From the NCBI RefSeq assembly GCF_029784155.1, contig NC_073693.1:149608843-149672842 (forward strand): a stretch of DNA of 64,000 bases, given 5' to 3'. Origin of the DNA: Uranotaenia lowii (taxonomy: Eukaryota > Arthropoda > Insecta > Diptera > Culicidae). Each line of letters opens with the position of its first letter. Within the stretch, counting starts at the first letter, position 1. This document shows positions 47,124-59,400 of this stretch, piece after piece. The translations under genes were made by a program, and so were the position numbers. A model generated the notes under the pieces. That model made no database searches, was not told the DNA's origin, and worked only from the letters and a program-made list of their open reading frames with translations.

Positions 47124-47312
47124 CTACATTGTCCATTGTTGAAAAAAATAGTAAACAGTTGAAAACGGTCCATAATCGGTTGTTCGGCGAAGCTTCCGTT
47201 TGATATCGAAACAGGAGCGTTGTACGGCCTTCATGTCAACTTTGTGAATACATCTCTTGATTTTACCAATCAATTGTTTGCAGTTCTTGGCTCTCCAATT
47301 AGGCCGGAACAA
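47124..47312 (-). pseudogene. possible Tc1/mariner transposase C-terminal fragment
   Basis: The minus strand reads FRPNWRAKNCKQLIGKIKRC, then RKLRRTTDYGPFS. This resembles the basic helical tail after the last catalytic residue in some Tc1-like transposases (W-AK...L---I---I..ID). It begins at the edge of copy B's TIR. The fragment is short and the match is from memory of family shape only. Confidence 0.3.
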
Positions 47313-47354
47313 ATTTTAAATCCTTCTTTTGTCAATCGGAGTTTGAATATCGCG

Positions 47355-47625
47355 AGGAGGGGGGGATAATAAAAGATAATGCGAAAAACAAATTAATTGG
47401 AATAAATTGCACGAAAGCTTGTATACAACAAAATTGCATACTGTATCATTGCACAAAACCTGTAAATCAAGTAATTTTTTATCGAAAAATTTAATAAATT
47501 CAAGAATATAAAAGGTGAAATAACTCCGATCTTTCAATATTTGTCTTTTGGTCTTGTAATCTTTTGGATATATGAATTTTTGGTTCGAAATTTACATAAA
47601 ATACTTCTAAATTTATTAATCACCC
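47355..47625. mobile_element. GGGGGGATAATAAA MITE, copy 2
   Basis: GGGGGGGATAATAAAAGATA at the left, ATTGCACGAAAGCTTGTATA and GTATCATTGCACAAAACCTG inside, as in 38697-38973. The right TIR is decayed (ATTTATTAATCACCC). Confidence 0.65.
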
Positions 47626-47655
47626 AATCAATTAATAAATTAATATTTTTTCCAG

Positions 47656-47808
47656 CCTTTCTTATGTACACCAATGAGCTCAAAGTTCCGAAAAAATCTT
47701 CAATTGACCGACACTGAGGCAGATTTGAACCATGACTTAGAAATACTTCTCTCGGAAATGACGTTTCTCCAATTGACGTTTCCCCATTTTATTTTTCGAA
47801 ACGGATAA
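47656..47808 (+). CDS. open stretch after a good acceptor, possible terminal exon
   Basis: The acceptor TTAATATTTTTTCCAG ends at 47655. From it a frame runs 50 codons (starts PFLCTPMSSKFRKNLQLTD, ends FRNG) to TAA at 47806. Its phase fits the end of the 41441 exon. It lies directly beside MITE copy 2, contains the repeat-like GACGTTTCTCCAATTGACG, and no poly-A signal follows closely. Chance or TE origin is at least as likely. Confidence 0.18.
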   Translation, partial: PFLCTPMSSKFRKNLQLTDTEADLNHDLEILLSEMTFLQLTFPHFIFRNG

Positions 47809-47809
47809 T

Positions 47810-50455
47810 CGAGTCAAAAAATTCTACCCAAGAAAACTTTTTTTTACTTATTTTCTTAATGTGAAAAAAGGTATAAAAGGCTTCTTTAAAATACACCTAC
47901 AGTACCGTTCATAATTCGATAGAAATGGGATGCATGCGCACTGAAACTTCAACTTTGAACTTTCATAAAATTTTACTGAATATTTTTTTTGTTGAAACTC
48001 TCTTCAAATGATGGATCAACTAGCAAACGATTAATTCACAAAATTTGCCATCATTATCAGAAAAAAATCGTAAATCGTTCTTTTGACATTTTAACTGAAA
48101 TATCCGAGAAATCACACAACGCCCATTGCTGAAATTTTTATAGTCATTTCTCAAACATCAAATTATCATGTGTTGAATTTTTGAAAAGTTGTTTTGGTTG
48201 GGTTAAAGATTACGTCCGGTAAAACATTTCAGGCTTCGACTGAAAATGCGATTTCTATAGGATTTTGGACGATGGTTTGCAAATGAAATTAGCATTGTCA
48301 AGCAAATAAATTCTGATAATTTTTTTTTCTGAAAATCATGAATAAATAAAACATGAATGAATCATTTGATTCATTTTTTATTTTCGTTAGAATGTAGCCA
48401 GAAATTCATGGACTGATGATGCAGTGAAAACATATTGTTCCCATGATCCTTCCAAAATTCTATACAACTCGCATTTTCCAATTCAAGTCAAAATATTGTA
48501 CCTTGGGAAACTTTTGATTTAAATGATTGAGTTATTCAAAAATTATCATGGAAATTGCCATTCAGCGAGACAGATTTCGACGTAAAACCGTTCAAGACGA
48601 AGACATTCAGATTGATAGGATAAATGGCGAAGAGGCGTTTTAAACTGAGATAAACGGAGAATCATCGTCAATGATCGAACAAATTTTGCAGCCAATGATT
48701 GAATTTGTAGTAATTTGTTGCAATTTGTTAGAGATAATTAGAAGGTTTGAGTTACCATGAGAGAAACCGGTGCTCAGAGAGAGTGAAAATGTGCAAATTG
48801 TTGCGATTTGTTGCGATTTGCTAAGCAGTTGTAGAATTTTGATCATTACCATCCCAAATGCAAAGAAATCTCTCTCCCCTGCAATCCCTCGGTTTTTAAT
48901 CTCCATATTGATTCTTCATTCTATGATGGCGATGAAACATATGTGGAACCAATCGATATGAAATAAAAAGCGATGAGATTATTTCCAATACGTCGGCGTT
49001 GAATGGTTTTAAAACAATTATCAGTTACAATAACATTCCCTTTAAAACGGGGGCAAAATTATTGCTTTCTTATTTATTTTTAATCCTAATGTAATCAGGA
49101 AAAGAAAACTTTAACTGCTAATCGAGTAAATTTGCACGGATAATCAAATCACGGATAATCGAGTCTAGGTATGTAGAATCGAGTCCAAAACCAGTGCAAT
49201 TATTCTGAAAATAGTCGTGAGAGATTGGTTTTGTTAAACAAATAAATCAATTTTTATCATCAAATTATGAAACTTATTCTTATTATTTAATATGTCTCAA
49301 TGTTTATAAAAGGCGTGATGAAAGTTTTCGGATTTAGTGACTATCTTCATATCTATTCAACCGTTGTTGTTTTTATTCGAACAAAGAGAATGAAAATAAT
49401 ATTCTTAACATCTGAAGTACCAAGCTAAGTTCAAAATAGGAAGAATTGTTTGCCATTATCAACTCAAAATGGATCATATTTGCGCTTGTACCTCTTTGGC
49501 TATGAGGGTCTCATATGGTTTAATACGTAAACTTTTAGGATCATGTCAAAGTTAACGTTATTAACTGTTACGCAATATAGATGAAAGCAGAGTGGACTAT
49601 TTAAATAAATTAATTTTTCTTGATAGGAAATAAAGATAAGATCTTCTTCAAACTTCAAAAATTCAATTTGCTTCTAGGCTGAATCCAAATAATAGAAGTT
49701 CATTTTTAGCAAACCGGACAATTTTTTTTTCAAGTTTCGATATCATACAAAAGTACATACATACAAATCATATCATACAAAAGTACATGTTTAAAACAAA
49801 CTTCCATGAGAAATTTATCTTTGTATCTATTTTATCAGTTCAAACGCTTACTGTTCTTCAAAAACACGGAAATGTATTTAAAAAACAACTTATAAAAAAA
49901 TGCTTCAGAATTGGCTTTGGCGCGTCACATCATCCACCAAACAAAGAACAAACTGTGTTTTTTTTATGTATGTAAAATAAACGTTTGGTTACTTTTATAC
50001 ACCTTGTGCTTCTGTTCATCAGTATGTTCTGAGCATCGTTTGCCCCACAAAGAGACTGATTCAAAGTTTCAAAAACACGAATTTAAAACTAAATTTTTAA
50101 CGTATTCATCTCCTTTTTTAAATTTTCAGCCAGATAAAAATTGAAACTCTTTAGTGTATGAATACATCAGATTTTTGTAACTCACATACAAAAGATGTTT
50201 AATATAATGATATGAGCACCTTCTTAAGTTGCTGTGAAAATAAATATTTACATGTAGAAATTTGGGAAAATTATTGATTGGTATCCTCATTGCAGCATCG
50301 ATTTTATATAGGACCCTCCTTTTTTCGAGGTGAGAGGGCTTTGTAGCTTATGAGAAATAACATTCAACCCACAAACTTGTATACAAACTTTCCCAACAAT
50401 ATAACCAACCGACATAAAAACACTTCTGCATAGTTCTGCATATAGGAAAACACAC
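47810..50455. other. non-coding stretch with pogo-like end fragments
   Basis: CACGGATAATCGAGTC phrases at 47801 and 49137-49200 resemble single, unpaired ends of pogo-like elements. A 19-bp phrase ATATCATACAAAAGTACAT is repeated near 49741 and 49771. No gene is supported. Confidence 0.35.
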
Positions 50456-50460
50456 CAGCT

Positions 50461-51315
50461 ACACGGAAAAAATTCAGTGGTTATCCCAAAGATGTTGTCA
50501 TGATAATTTTACCATTTCAGCGCTATAGTATTTTCAACCACGAAAAGCATAACATCAATTGTTAAAGTGCGCCTGAAACATTATTGAAATTACTTTCTAC
50601 CTGGTAATTTTCGATAACTCTCAATGTTTTTTGTCGAAAATACTATGGTCATGATAATTTCATCATAATTTCTATTACAACTGGCATCCGCATAGTAATT
50701 TAGACATTGTGGCACCAATTCATATTAACAAAATACTACGCACATGATACTTTTGAGAACAAAACATATTTGACTCAAAAACATCAGTGCGTATGATAAT
50801 TTTACTATGATAAACATTCTTGTTGTTTATACTTATTAAGGATCATTAATCATCAAACCTGTGAGTAAACAAATAAATTTCAAGTTTCATAACTTTGAAA
50901 ATAGCTTTCAAGTTTCATAACTTTGAAAATCTTTCCAGAGCATCGGGAGAACACACTATCATTGACCAACGTGTGTCGGAAGTTACGTTTATACGAAATA
51001 AACAAACAAACATACATAGTAATTTTACTATTTAAATCATCCCCTTGCTCCTCCTAATCTTTATCATATCATATACTAGTTTCATCATGGAACATACCAA
51101 TTTTACTAGACACGAAGTAAAACAATGCATCATTTCATTGACAACTTTACTGAAACGCAGTCGAATTTACTATGTGAAGCCAAATTGAGCACATGGTCAA
51201 ATAGCTATGCGTAAGGTATTATAAACAACAAAAAATATTTGACTCAAAAATATGGTTGCCTGTTGTTCATTATAACCACGGATTTAGTAGTTTTATATGC
51301 TTTTTTTGTGTGTAG
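50461..51315. mobile_element. CTACACGGAAAAAA-ended TIR element
   Basis: CTACACGGAAAAAATTCAGT with GTGGTTAT at the left; the inverse at the right reads CTACACACAAAAAAAGCATA with GTGGTTAT some 25 bp further in. ATGATAATTTTAC-like motifs recur through the body (50501, 50654, 50790). No coding sequence. The target duplication is unresolved, so the superfamily is left open. Confidence 0.6.
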
Positions 51316-51631
51316 TCTCCAACGTATAATGGCTCTTACCGCACATTTAGTGCAGGAGTGCAATTTTTTTTAGTCTATTCTATCCAGTCTAATACATATG
51401 CACGTAACAAACCAGAATCTATTTAGGTCGAAGTTGATACTGAGTTCTAAGATAACAAATTACAATTTGAAATACAAATCTTGACTTCGGAAATGATGTG
51501 AACTCAAAGTTCTCATTTGAGCTCCATCTTTAAGTTAAAAACTCAGACAGATAGATTGATTCACAGGCGATTTTTCTATCATATTTAATTTTCGAATACC
51601 TAGGTTAAGTCGTTTTAATCTCTTCGTGTCA

Positions 51632-51817
51632 TTTACGACTTTTTATAAACGGCGCAGTTGGCGGACATGTATTTAAAACCAATAATTTACAACTTTGTTC
51701 GATTTTTACCTTTGTGCTTGAATTCATGAACATAAGCTCACAAGGCGAGTGCTCTGCCAACTGAGCTAAATCCGTAGCCCTTTGTCCTACTTAGTATTTA
51801 GTTATTGTTTTTTGTTC
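51632..51817 (-). mobile_element. 186-bp tRNA-derived SINE, family D
   Basis: On the minus strand, GGATTTAGCTCAGTTGGCAG is a textbook tRNA D-arm/A-box, followed by AGCACTCGCCTTGTGAGC and a decayed T-arm (GTTCATGAATTCAAGC). Direct repeats TGACACGAAG flank it (51622-51631 and 51818-51827 on the opposite strand), consistent with retroposition. About 40 bp precede the tRNA-like part inside the duplication. Not a functional tRNA. Confidence 0.75.
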
Positions 51818-51829
51818 CTTCGTGTCAAA

Positions 51830-53450
51830 ACTAATTAAAAATCCTGTTTTTCTCATTTCATTGAAGATAAACTTATAAATATTTCTGGCATTAGTATAAC
51901 CTTTTTATTTAAATCGTAACAAAGGAAGAACTCATCGTTTCAATCAGCGGAATCGCTATTTATTTGAATTACAACGAAGTTTAACATTAGTATTGAAATT
52001 ACGCAAGTTACGTTCAATAAAACGACTCAGGCCTCCATGGAATGAAAAAATTTATATTCAAACAAACAACCCTTTGCACTCCATAAACAATGTTCTTTGA
52101 AAAAAATAAGCTAAATTGTTTTGAAATAAAATATGTAACAATTTTAAAATATATATTTCAATTCGATGAATGAAAACGTTCATAGCACTGAAAATTACGA
52201 CTACATTCCTGTTTAATTTTGTTATTCGAATTTAAATAAGATAATTATAGTATCTCAGTAAATGGTACATATGTATAAGCATTTCATGGAATAGGTTAAG
52301 CTGTAGCTATTGCATCAACGATCTATGGAAGGTTGAAAGTTTGAGAATAAGCCACATAATTTGGCTAACCATACTCTTACGTATTTTGCTAATAAGGTGT
52401 ATCTTGCAATTGAGCTCTTGAAATAGGACTCCTTTGAGTTAAGAAAAACTGAAGGATTTAACTTTAACTGAGGCAATTCTAAATTTTCATACACTTATGC
52501 CTGAATGTCAATTCGAATAGTTGGAATTTTCCCACTGTTTCGTATGACTTGAATCACAAACCTGAAAAATTCTCAACTCTCAAATGATACTTCATTCCAC
52601 AACGACACCGCAACATGTGGTTTGACCACGTGAACTGGCGCAATGTTGCGAAACGAACGAACGCCCGCTGCATCTTGTCATGCATAACCGTGTCATTTTA
52701 AAGTAGCAAGCAAGAAGGTGATGGTATCTTGTTACAACTCGTTGTTTGTTGATTGACAACCTAGCACATGTTTCGTTTACTGTTTCGGTGCTTTTGTTCG
52801 CAGCACTTTGCAGTTAACTATGTATAGTTGTCGGCCGATTTGCCTATTGTATGAATACCTCTTCTAATGCTAACTGATCACTAGACAAACAGACGTTTTA
52901 TTTCTCCCTCAAGTGTCTTTCTCGCTTTGTCATACAGCAATTGTCTACGGTTCGGGGTTTGGAGTGACATTTCCATTGAAGTTCGCCACCGATGATTGGT
53001 TGTCGTGATCTTTCCTAGTATTTTTTGCTCCAAGTGCTACTTCAGCATGTAAATTTATCAACCGATAAATAGTTGTCATTCGCATTGTCCAGTTCACCTT
53101 TCGCCCGCTGATGAACAGTTATTTTCTCACCACGATTTAGTGTTGCAGCCTTTGCTCGTCACAATAAGCTACATTGAGAGATCTTTTTTTACCAGGAGCG
53201 TTGGCCTGTTCATTTTTAAAATTATATTCAGTTAACCCAATATAACTATCTACAATAAATCGATACAAAACTGAATATGCTGACCTTATTAATAAAATTA
53301 TAAAACTTCAATTCTTATAAAGATCTTCTTAAAGCATCTTATCCATTGAATCGTTCAAATTGAAGCCAACATCAGCCTCATCAAATGTGGATGCTCAACT
53401 GGTTTCATAGTATTCGTAGTATTCGTGGCTTCACTCTTGTGTATTTTGAA
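51830..53450. other. non-coding stretch with a GC-balanced island
   Basis: 52590-53170 is single-copy-looking, with CACGTG at 52628-52633, TTGACAACCTAG and CATCTTGTCATGCATAA. No repeat or open frame accounts for it; candidate regulatory DNA. The rest is AT-rich. Confidence 0.3.
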
Positions 53451-55176
53451 CTAGCTGATTTTACCCGGCCTTGCTCGGGTTCACATAAAATATAAATCAA
53501 AATGAATCGTTTGACTTTTCGAAATTTTGGAAGTTTTATATTCATCATGATAAGAAAATTGGCCCAAGTTTGGCCTTGTTAGTTTTGTTAGTCTTTTTGA
53601 AGTTTTTTATTGAGAATATTCACTGTTCATCGTTTGCGTATTATCGAAAAATTTATAGTTATAAGATTTTAATTAATGGAAATAAAAAAAAACCTGGTAT
53701 GCTAATTCGTCCTTTCATGAAAAACATTTTTTACAACCATCATTTCTTAGGAAGCTTGAATAGATTTGGCATAAAAGTTTTATCTTCAAAAGATTAAATT
53801 GCTTTTTTATCTTTTCCATCCCCTATTTTATGAAAATATCAGTTGAAAATTATCCCACTTTTCAATATTGATAATCTCCATATAAAATGATATATTTAAG
53901 TTTCATTTACTTAGAAATCTCTTAAAAACCTCCGAACTTTTTTGAAGCATGTTGAAAACTCACTTTGCATGTTTTCAATTGCATGTGTGAATTTTTTCGC
54001 TTTTCATTTTCGCACTGTTTTATTATTAATTTACCTTTTGAAGTTATCGAAAACAAATCATCTCGAAAACACCATTTTTGTGTTATGAAAAAGGTTTTTT
54101 TTGAGTTCTGTTTTTTTTTTTCATGAGCACAAACATCCCATTAATGGATGGTAGAATTTTAAAAAAAAAAAAAAACGAACACAAACACATACAGGATCTC
54201 AATGAAACTAAATGTTTCCTCGAAGAGATTCCTTTCACTTAACTCTAAGCGTACATCTTTCGAGGATATGATGGCTAGTATCTTACAAATGCTAAAACCA
54301 CCAACCCACAGAAAGTGTACTATGTATGCCGTGACCGAGATTTGATCTCATGACCGTTGGCTTAGAAGACTGGAAGGCTATCCTCTACGCCACGGGCTGC
54401 GGCTAATTGACCACATTGGTCATCAATGATAACTCATAAGTTAGAAATTGGTCAGTGAAATCAAATTGTATAACACTCAAAACCTCAAATTTTATTATCT
54501 AATCAATTTTCTAATCCCATATTAAAATCCCAATTGAAGCGTTAAAATCGCAGCCTTGAGCTTATAACTCTGAATCTTAATTTTTTTTCTTTCTCTATGA
54601 AGAATTCCAAAAATATAAAAATGGTTGACCCTCAAATCCCTCCAGCGGCGGTAAAGAGCACTTTCAAAGCCACTACTCCTAAACAGGCTAAACAGGCTAG
54701 TTGTATTTTTTAATCAAAATGTAGGCTTATAATTGTATCCAAATATCTCGTACCGGTAGCACGTGCTTTGAACAGGAGAAGGTACAAGAAACACCCGCCA
54801 AAATTTTCACTTTCAAAATTTTAATGCTCAGCAAGCTTCGATTTGCTACCCAGTACATGTGAGCTCTGGATGGTCGTTTCTAATAGCCTGCCCATGGTGA
54901 TGGTGAAAATAATCCCGCCAACGAAACGAACGGAAACGAAAGTCGGTTCACAAAATGGATGCCATGACTTTTGGTTCGGGAGAATAAAACCGTTTTTGTT
55001 TGGACGACCGCCCTCAAAAGGGGTCAACCGAAAATCTAAAAACATTTTTCACCATTCCTGATCCTAATGAGCACCCATGCCAAATTTCAGCTCGCTAGCT
55101 CTTAAGGCAGCTGAGCCTATTGAAGACAAACATACAAACGAACAAACGGAAATTACTTTTTATATATATAGAAGAT
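53451..55176 (+). mobile_element. CTAGCTGA..CCCGG element, complete copy
   Basis: Starts CTAGCTGATTTTACCCGGCC and ends CAAACGAACAAACGG...TTTTTATATATATAGAAGAT. CATGCCAAATTTCAGCTCGC near 55076 is the terminal core seen at 16803. It contains a SINE (54161-54403). The next family member starts immediately after it. Confidence 0.7.
54161..54403 (-). mobile_element. tRNA-derived SINE, family A, minus-strand copy
   Basis: On the minus strand the head is CCGTGGCGTAGAGGATAGCC (A box), then ATGAGATCAAATCTCGG (decayed B box), body CTAGCCATCATATCCTCGAA and tail GAGATCCTGTATGTGTTTGT, ending in a homopolymer run (54161-54175). Colinear with 32471-32705 throughout. Confidence 0.88.
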
Positions 55177-55179
55177 AGA

Positions 55180-55479
55180 CTAGCAGACCCGGTAAACTTC
55201 GTCTCACCATGTTCAATTTGGCGTCCATTATCTATTTTCCCTAGTTTTCTTTACATTTCCCTTCTTTCCCTTTACTCGAGTCGTCCTGCCCAATTCTATC
55301 AAAATTAAACCAAAGAATTTAAACTCAACGGGTCTTTTCAAATTCAATTTTTGTAACTTGTTCAATGAATAACTGTATGTTGATAATATGTATGTTTCCA
55401 TTCAGTAGATTTATTCCGTTTTTTTATATTGTTTTTTTATACCGGGACAATTTTTGGAGTATTTGCCGAATATTTTGCC
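55180..55479 (+). mobile_element. CTAGCAGACCCGGT element, 5' part
   Basis: CTAGCAGACCCGGTAAACTT abuts the 3' end of the preceding relative. It is interrupted at 55480 by the Harbinger-like element. AGCTTTGTATGGTGTATTTT at 62503 may be its continuation. No coding sequence. Confidence 0.6.
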
Positions 55480-57710
55480 TAAGGGGCCGTTCACTAATTA
55501 CGTAAGCACGATTTTGGAAATTTTCAACCCTCCCTCCCCCCCTGGTAACACAAAGTAAGATTTTTCAAAACCCCCCCTCCCCCCTTGTAAGATCTTACGT
55601 TTTTTAATATTTGAGAAATTGACACGTTATTATCAAAAAAAGCTTGTAAAATAGGTAACAATAATTTTCAGTAATTTCCACAATCGAAAAAACTACATAA
55701 AATCTAAGTTCCGATTTAAAAAAGAGAGATCAGGTTAGCACAAGGTACCATAAAAAATTGTTATGTTTTTACCTCCAAATCATGAAAATTAAAAAAAAAA
55801 TCTACACTACTAGAATTAGGGCAAAAATGTTTAACGACAATCACGTTGTCTACTAACCTAAAAGCTCAGACTCATTCAGCGGTAAACGATAAAGTTTTTG
55901 GTAAATCGCTAGTAAAATGTATAGTAGGAAGTGTCTATCACTGAAAAAACTGTCTAGAAATTCATTATTTAATGCGCCTTATATTGATTTTTAAAGATTT
56001 TTTATGGATGAAGTCATTTTCGAAATATGATGGATTCAACTCGTGGTGTCACAACGCGCCATTTTCCTTTTTGTTTCTTTAAATTTCTCAATTAAAAAGC
56101 GAGTTCTGGTAGCACTGTTTTCTGCTGAACGCGTTTTGCTACGTACCAAATAAAAAGTGTTTTCGTGCAGGTTCTCGATATTCTAAATTTAAATTTTTTT
56201 GTGTAAATGGTGGTTAAAGTGCGTACGATTAAATTCAGTGTAACGTTTGAAACGAGAATTCTTTGCAGTCAGAATAAATAGTGATTTGATTATTTGGTTT
56301 TCGGATGACGCCGTGGTTTTATTTTATTCTATTTTTTTTTGTCAAGTTGGTATAAAAAAAAATTGAGGAAGATGGCGCTGTCAAAATTGAAGTGAAATTG
56401 AATGAAGATGGCACTGCCAAAATTTCACATATGGTTGGGATACACGCTAGCGTTAGCGTTTGAACTTAAGCGTTCAAATTTACATCATCAAAACCATCAA
56501 GATAAGTATCTCCTCTCAATTACTAATTCTAACTTTAAATTGATGTGAACGGTCTCTAGTTTTTTGTTAAAGTTAAATTTAAATATTTCAAAAGATAGTT
56601 TTTCCTATTTTGTATTTTACCCCTTAAGAAAATGTTTCCGGTTTCCGGAACCGGAATTCCGGTTTTGCTTATAATAAAACACTTGTTTTTTCTACTCGAC
56701 ACGTAAAATGTATGTTTTTGTATTCATTATTTAATTAAACAAATCAAGCCGAATGTTTTAAACAGTTCATTGGTTTGTATTCTATTGAAAACTGGTGTAT
56801 GGATTCTGATCACATTTCACATCGAAACTCTGTAGCTAGCTCGAAAACATTCAAAATTGCACTGGTATGCTAACGCCAAAGTTTCATTAGCTTTACATGA
56901 GTTGTTCATTTTATAGTATACCTGTAGGCGCGATTCAATCCACGTATAGAACTGTGTCCACACAAATTGATGAACTAGAGCGGAGAGTCACATTAATATC
57001 TTATATTTGATATCGAATTTAATAATAATTGAATACCTTCACAGTCACGGTAAAACAAATGCAGTTTATCTTTTGTGTAACCTTTAAGAATTAGCTCTAG
57101 AATTATCATTTTGCGTGTAATAATTAGAGATTGAATTATCATGTGGAATCAAGATGGAAGTCGTTTATTATTATATTACATTTTTCTTCTATCTTACAAT
57201 ACAAATAAAGAAATTAAGAAAAACAAGAAAACTATTGCTCTTATTCTGTTTGTAATATATTCATTAATTTCTTTTCTACGGCTACAGGGTCGGATGTGGT
57301 GAACTATTGAACAATATTTCCAATAAAAAAAAAACAAAACTAAATAAAACTCTTAAATTTGTTCTCGCGGATGTTCCTTACCTTACAAAAAACACTCATT
57401 TTAGAAATTTTCATTGGATTATTATAATTGTTGGTATAAACAAAAATGAGTTTATTTATTTAATAGAACATTTCTTGCAGGTTACAAGAACATATGGATT
57501 ATATCTTCAAATCAGATAGCTTCAAATGCGAATGCAACTTTCACTCTAATATACTTGATATTTTCAGCACTTCAAATGTTTTTTACTGTGAACCCAATCC
57601 TAATATTTTCTAAATTTTTGCTGGACTTAAATATTTTTTTACTTTTAATCAAGCTTCATCGTTGTTATTTTCATATTTCATATTTCTATCATATTTTCAT
57701 ATCATGCCTT

Positions 57711-59380
57711 CCGTACCCTAGGCTGTAATGGGTCACGGCGACGGCGTGCATTACTGTGTTTATGGAAGTTGAAGGTTTGGAAACAGACTCTAAACTAACA
57801 TAAACCTGAGAGGGCGGTTGCACGTAGCCTTATTTGATATGAGATCATAGAAAATAAATTAAAAGGTGATTCAATATCGTATACTTTTTCTTTGATGATC
57901 CATGTTGATAAGGTGAATGGGAGTTGAAACACTTGCCCTCCCTTCCGTTGGACAACAACAGCATTGCGCAGTGGAAATATCACAATTTGTTGTTTTAATG
58001 TTGATATTTCCACTTTTCCATCATGCGCAAGTTAGATTAGAATAGACAGTATTGTAAATGAATGATAACTGCCAAAATTAGATAGGCAATTTAATTGTAC
58101 AAGAATTAGATGGATGAGGATGTTAACAATTGGCATGGTTAGGTATTCCATGTTCAATGTGCTACTAGGCAAGGTAAAGTAACAGTTTCCTTCTCCCCAA
58201 TGCTCTAGTAAGTGTGCATTTGCGGTTTATGAATTTCGAAGGCTTATTCTTAAATCAAGCAGTTTACAAGAACTAGAGGCTTATTGGATTAAGGTGCTGT
58301 TTAGATAGTTTTCTGTCAAAAATATTTCCTTTGCGTTTCAATACTTTTTGATAGAATTGTCTATTTTTTGGTTAGGTATGAAATTCAAATAATGAAGTAA
58401 AGGATAGATGATAGCCCAGCAAAATAATATTGGAGATTTATAAATAGGAGTGTAATTTATTTCATCCGAAAAAGATTGAAGAAAGTTGTTCTGTGAAGTT
58501 GTAAATGTTCGAGATTTTAGAAGAACAGCATAGTTCTTTCTCGTTTTAATACTTTTTTATTGTAGTTCGATCTTATAGCTTGATTAGGTTTGAAATTCAA
58601 ATAAGGAATGTAGAAGATAGAAGGTATGATTCTGATAAACAAGAACCTACTCGTCCAGGAAAATAATATCGGGATTTTAAAAATTGACATTCATTTTAAC
58701 CAAACCAAAGATTAAGGAAAGTTGTTTGAGAAGTTGTTCAAAATTAGCAATGGGGTTTTAGAAGAACAGCATCGCCATTTGCATTATGGTTTAAATCCTG
58801 TTATTTTGATAAGTCAATGATAGTACAAAAGATATTGAACATGCATTGTATCTCTATATTATTTTTTAATTTCCAAAACATTTGGTACAATTATTATTTT
58901 TGTTTAGCGAAATTCTATTTATTGCTGCATTGAGAGATAGCTTCTTATCTTGATGTTTTGTTCTGAATTCGAAAAATATGTTTTTTTAGTCAATCTTTAA
59001 CGATAATAAATTCAAAGTTATTGCATCGAGTAAGGTTAGGTGGCAGGTAGGGATAACTCAACTACGGTAAGATAGTGAACCCTTCTGACAATGATATCGA
59101 GACGTAAGCATATGATAACTTTTGCTACCATACTGTTACTGCTCGGTTGAATTGGAGGTTGGGTTAACTCGAAGCTCATGTAGGGCCCAATTGTCCCAGT
59201 CCGTCGAGCACTATCTTAACGCTTCCCTAAACTGGTGCTTCAGAACCCTCGGGCTCTGTTGCCGCTATCCTACTCTAAGCTATTCTACTCTCATGTAAAT
59301 TTTCCTCTTCTGTCCCCCGATCTGTTTTTCCTTTCCGGGTCAGCCAGGTAGCTCATAAACCCATACAAAAAAAAAAAAAA
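57711..59380 (+). mobile_element. 1670-bp poly-A insert with perfect 20-bp target duplication
   Basis: ATATTTTCATATCATGCCTT occurs at 57691-57710 and 59381-59400. The insert starts CCGTACCCTAGGCTGTAATG and ends CTCATAAACCCATAC followed by a run of 15 A, the classic target-primed reverse transcription product. The interior has a diverged tandem duplication of about 210 bp (TGAAATTCAAATAA at 58379 and 58589; TTTTAGAAGAACAGCAT at 58514 and 58754). No coding frame, so a non-autonomous LINE derivative. Confidence 0.88.
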
Positions 59381-59400
59381 ATATTTTCATATCATGCCTT

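Larger units (their letters stand above)
45121..47124. mobile_element. GGGGTAACATTGATCA element, copy B, interrupted
   Basis: Left GTACTGTAATCCGGGGTAAT, right (inverse) GTACCGTAAAACGGGGTAAC. GGGGTTACGTTGATCAGTCT at 45322 repeats the terminal motif. It matches copy A at 45125-45500 and 46640-47110, while 45540-46637 has no counterpart in copy A and is therefore an insertion of about 1.1 kb. Confidence 0.75.

Noticed and set aside
51723..51785. tRNA gene on the minus strand
   Set aside because: The D-arm is good, but the anticodon and T arms are decayed and direct repeats flank it, so it is a SINE.
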